A stretch of DNA of 59,774 nucleotides from JACKCP01 sp034007295. Lineage in GTDB: Bacteria > Desulfobacterota > Desulfobacteria > Desulfobacterales > JACKCP01. Below the pieces are notes generated by a model. It made no database searches. It was not told the DNA's origin and was given only the letters and a program-made list of their open reading frames with translations. Of this stretch, positions 58,865 through 59,774 are shown piece by piece; the stretch's first letter is position 1, and every line of letters begins with the position of its first letter. Made by a program: the position numbers and the translations under genes. The stretch is taken from NCBI GenBank assembly GCA_034007295.1, contig JAVERC010000019.1, positions 1 to 59,774 of the forward strand, in the 5' to 3' direction.

Positions 58865-58868
58865 TATT

Positions 58869-59684
58869 TTACTTGCCGGTATACTTTGGCTTTCTTTTTT
58901 CTGTAAAAGCTGTAACAGCTTCATAAAGATCCTTTGATGGTACAATATTGGCACTCATTGAACTTACATAGGTAAGTCCGTCCTGAACTGATTTTCCGAT
59001 ACCGAAATTTAATACATCCTTGCTTGCCTGAACAGCAATTGGAGAATTTTCACAGATTTCCAGAGCCATTTCTTCTGCTTTTTTCATAAGATCATCATAA
59101 TCTTCGCAAATTTCAGACACAAGATTTACTTCCTTTGCTCTTTTTGCATCTATTGTTTTTGCAGTAAAGGCAAGCTCTCTTGTTATACCCTGTCCTACAA
59201 TATTTGGAAGCCTCTGCAAAACTCCAACATCTGCAACAAAAGCAACGGCTGCTTCCTTAAGACAAAAACTTGCATCTTTTGAACAGATTCTTATATCACA
59301 GGCTGTTGCCATATCAAGACCTGCTCCAATACAGTATCCATGAACTGCTGCAATAACAGGTTTCTTACATCTTTCAATACAGGTCATTGTTTCCTGCATT
59401 TCCTTGATTCTTGGAATAAATTTCCACTTGGTTCCTCCAAGCTGCTTTTCTTCCAATGCCTCAGGAAGAGCACCCATCATTCCAGGAAGATCTATTCCTG
59501 CAGAAAAACATGGGCCTTTTCCAGAAACAATTACAACCTGTATATCCGGATCTTTGTCAAGGTCATCAAAAATTGCCGGAGAATCATACCATGCAGGGGG
59601 ATTCATTGCATTTTTCTTGTCAGGCCTGTTAAGGTAAACATAGGCTATAGGTGCTTTTTTTTCTACCAGATAAAATTCAGACAT
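58869..59684 (-). CDS. Crotonase-family enzyme, dienoyl-CoA isomerase-like
   Basis: This 271-residue protein has the crotonase fold: LNRPDKKNAMNPPAW, the oxyanion-hole segment GKGPCFSAGIDL and VIAAVHGYCIGAGLDMATAC. The active-site region LKEAAVAFVADVGVLQRLP keeps Glu and Asp in the spacing of delta3,5-delta2,4-dienoyl-CoA isomerases (ECH1) rather than the two Glu of hydratases. It probably shifts double bonds in unsaturated acyl-CoA during beta-oxidation, so it may degrade fatty or aromatic acids. It begins a minus-strand run with rimO and ispB; no other beta-oxidation gene is in view. An AGGAGG ribosome binding site precedes the ATG. Confidence 0.85.
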   Translation of the reverse strand: MSEFYLVEKKAPIAYVYLNRPDKKNAMNPPAWYDSPAIFDDLDKDPDIQVVIVSGKGPCFSAGIDLPGMMGALPEALEEKQLGGTKWKFIPRIKEMQETMTCIERCKKPVIAAVHGYCIGAGLDMATACDIRICSKDASFCLKEAAVAFVADVGVLQRLPNIVGQGITRELAFTAKTIDAKRAKEVNLVSEICEDYDDLMKKAEEMALEICENSPIAVQASKDVLNFGIGKSVQDGLTYVSSMSANIVPSKDLYEAVTAFTEKRKPKYTGK

Positions 59685-59708
59685 AATCTCCTCCTAAAAA
59701 ATAATAAT

Positions 59709-59774
59709 TTATTGCTGAACGAAAAATTAGAGTTTTCAGCTAAATAGTTACATTTAATGTATGCAGCCCGCATT
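59709..59774 (+). repeat. Family B repeat, truncated by the window end
   Basis: TTATTGCTGAACGAAAAATTAG at 59708-59729 matches the family B end TAGTTGCTGAACGAAAACGG; further bases (TACATTTAATGTATGC) recall the ACTAAATGTAT segment. The rest lies beyond the window. It is 25 bp upstream of the crotonase start, so it overlaps that gene's promoter region. Confidence 0.45.

Noticed and set aside
1..59774. CRISPR arrays, tRNA or rRNA genes, prophage or complete insertion sequences
   Set aside because: No regularly spaced direct repeats, no cloverleaf with CCA-type acceptor in the spacers, no phage or transposase reading frames were seen; dispersed repeats are inverted-end elements, not spaced direct repeats.

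Overview
The window is a strongly AT-rich stretch of a Gram-negative chromosome (roughly one third G+C by eye). Gene content and order point to a deltaproteobacterium (Desulfobacterota, most like a Desulfobacteraceae-type anaerobe). The markers are a pilMNOPQ operon beside a two-component sigma-54 pair, a DUF4390-NtrY-NtrX-RsmD-CoaD cluster, a tungstate (Tup) ABC importer, ferrous-iron uptake with a Fur/FeoA regulator, a LysR of the type linked to selenium metabolism, and an Mce/Mla-type lipid transport operon. No rRNA, tRNA, CRISPR array, prophage or complete insertion sequence was seen. The taxonomic call is inference.

Layout. Positions 1-1403: the tail of an AAA-ATPase/PD-(D/E)XK protein and an orphan gene. 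1830-6924: a compact surface-fibre locus with two DUF4402 pilin-like subunits and a PapD-like chaperone on +, facing a convergent, unusually built usher-like outer-membrane protein with a C-terminal SPOR domain; a near-consensus sigma-54 promoter precedes the usher. 7024-13860: an HD hydrolase, an Mla-like operon whose ATPase subunit has lost its catalytic motifs, a SpoIID/LytB-like protein, and panC-metK. 14238-22230: an alpha/alpha-toroid protein, a hexapeptide acyltransferase, and DUF4390-ntrY-ntrX-rsmD-coaD-lysR. 22592-24620 (-): DedA-like protein, pcm, 5-formyl-THF cyclo-ligase. 24736-29931 (+): serS, threonine synthase, LysM protein, PilW-like lipoprotein. 30337-38172 (-): pilM-N-O-P-Q plus an Ig-like lipoprotein. 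38324-41149 (+): kinase and sigma-54 activator. 41712-46021 (-): Fur-FeoA-FeoA fusion, FeoB, SH3 protein, TPR protein. 46191-51174 (-): htpG, then tupC-tupB and tupA, separated by repeats. 51474-59684: an orphan winged-helix-like protein, a solute:sodium symporter with an unlisted 37-residue partner, MarR, and a minus-strand run of crotonase, rimO, polyprenyl synthase, a secreted FlgT-like protein and a pseudo-receiver-TPR protein.

Two short repeat families run through the intergenic spaces. Family A is about 197 bp with CCTAARTTGAGCG ends and two internal hairpins. Family B is about 90-145 bp with GAACGAAAACGG-like ends. In three places A sits beside or inside B. One A+B pair separates tupA from tupBC, and its end supplies the tupA stop codon.

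The best leads for something undescribed are the DUF4402/PapD/SPOR-usher fibre locus with its sigma-54 promoter, the Fur-FeoA-FeoA fusion, the 37-aa symporter partner, the ATPase-dead Mla operon, a possible sigma-54-driven 65-nt transcript downstream of the response regulator, and the covarying hairpins of the family A element.
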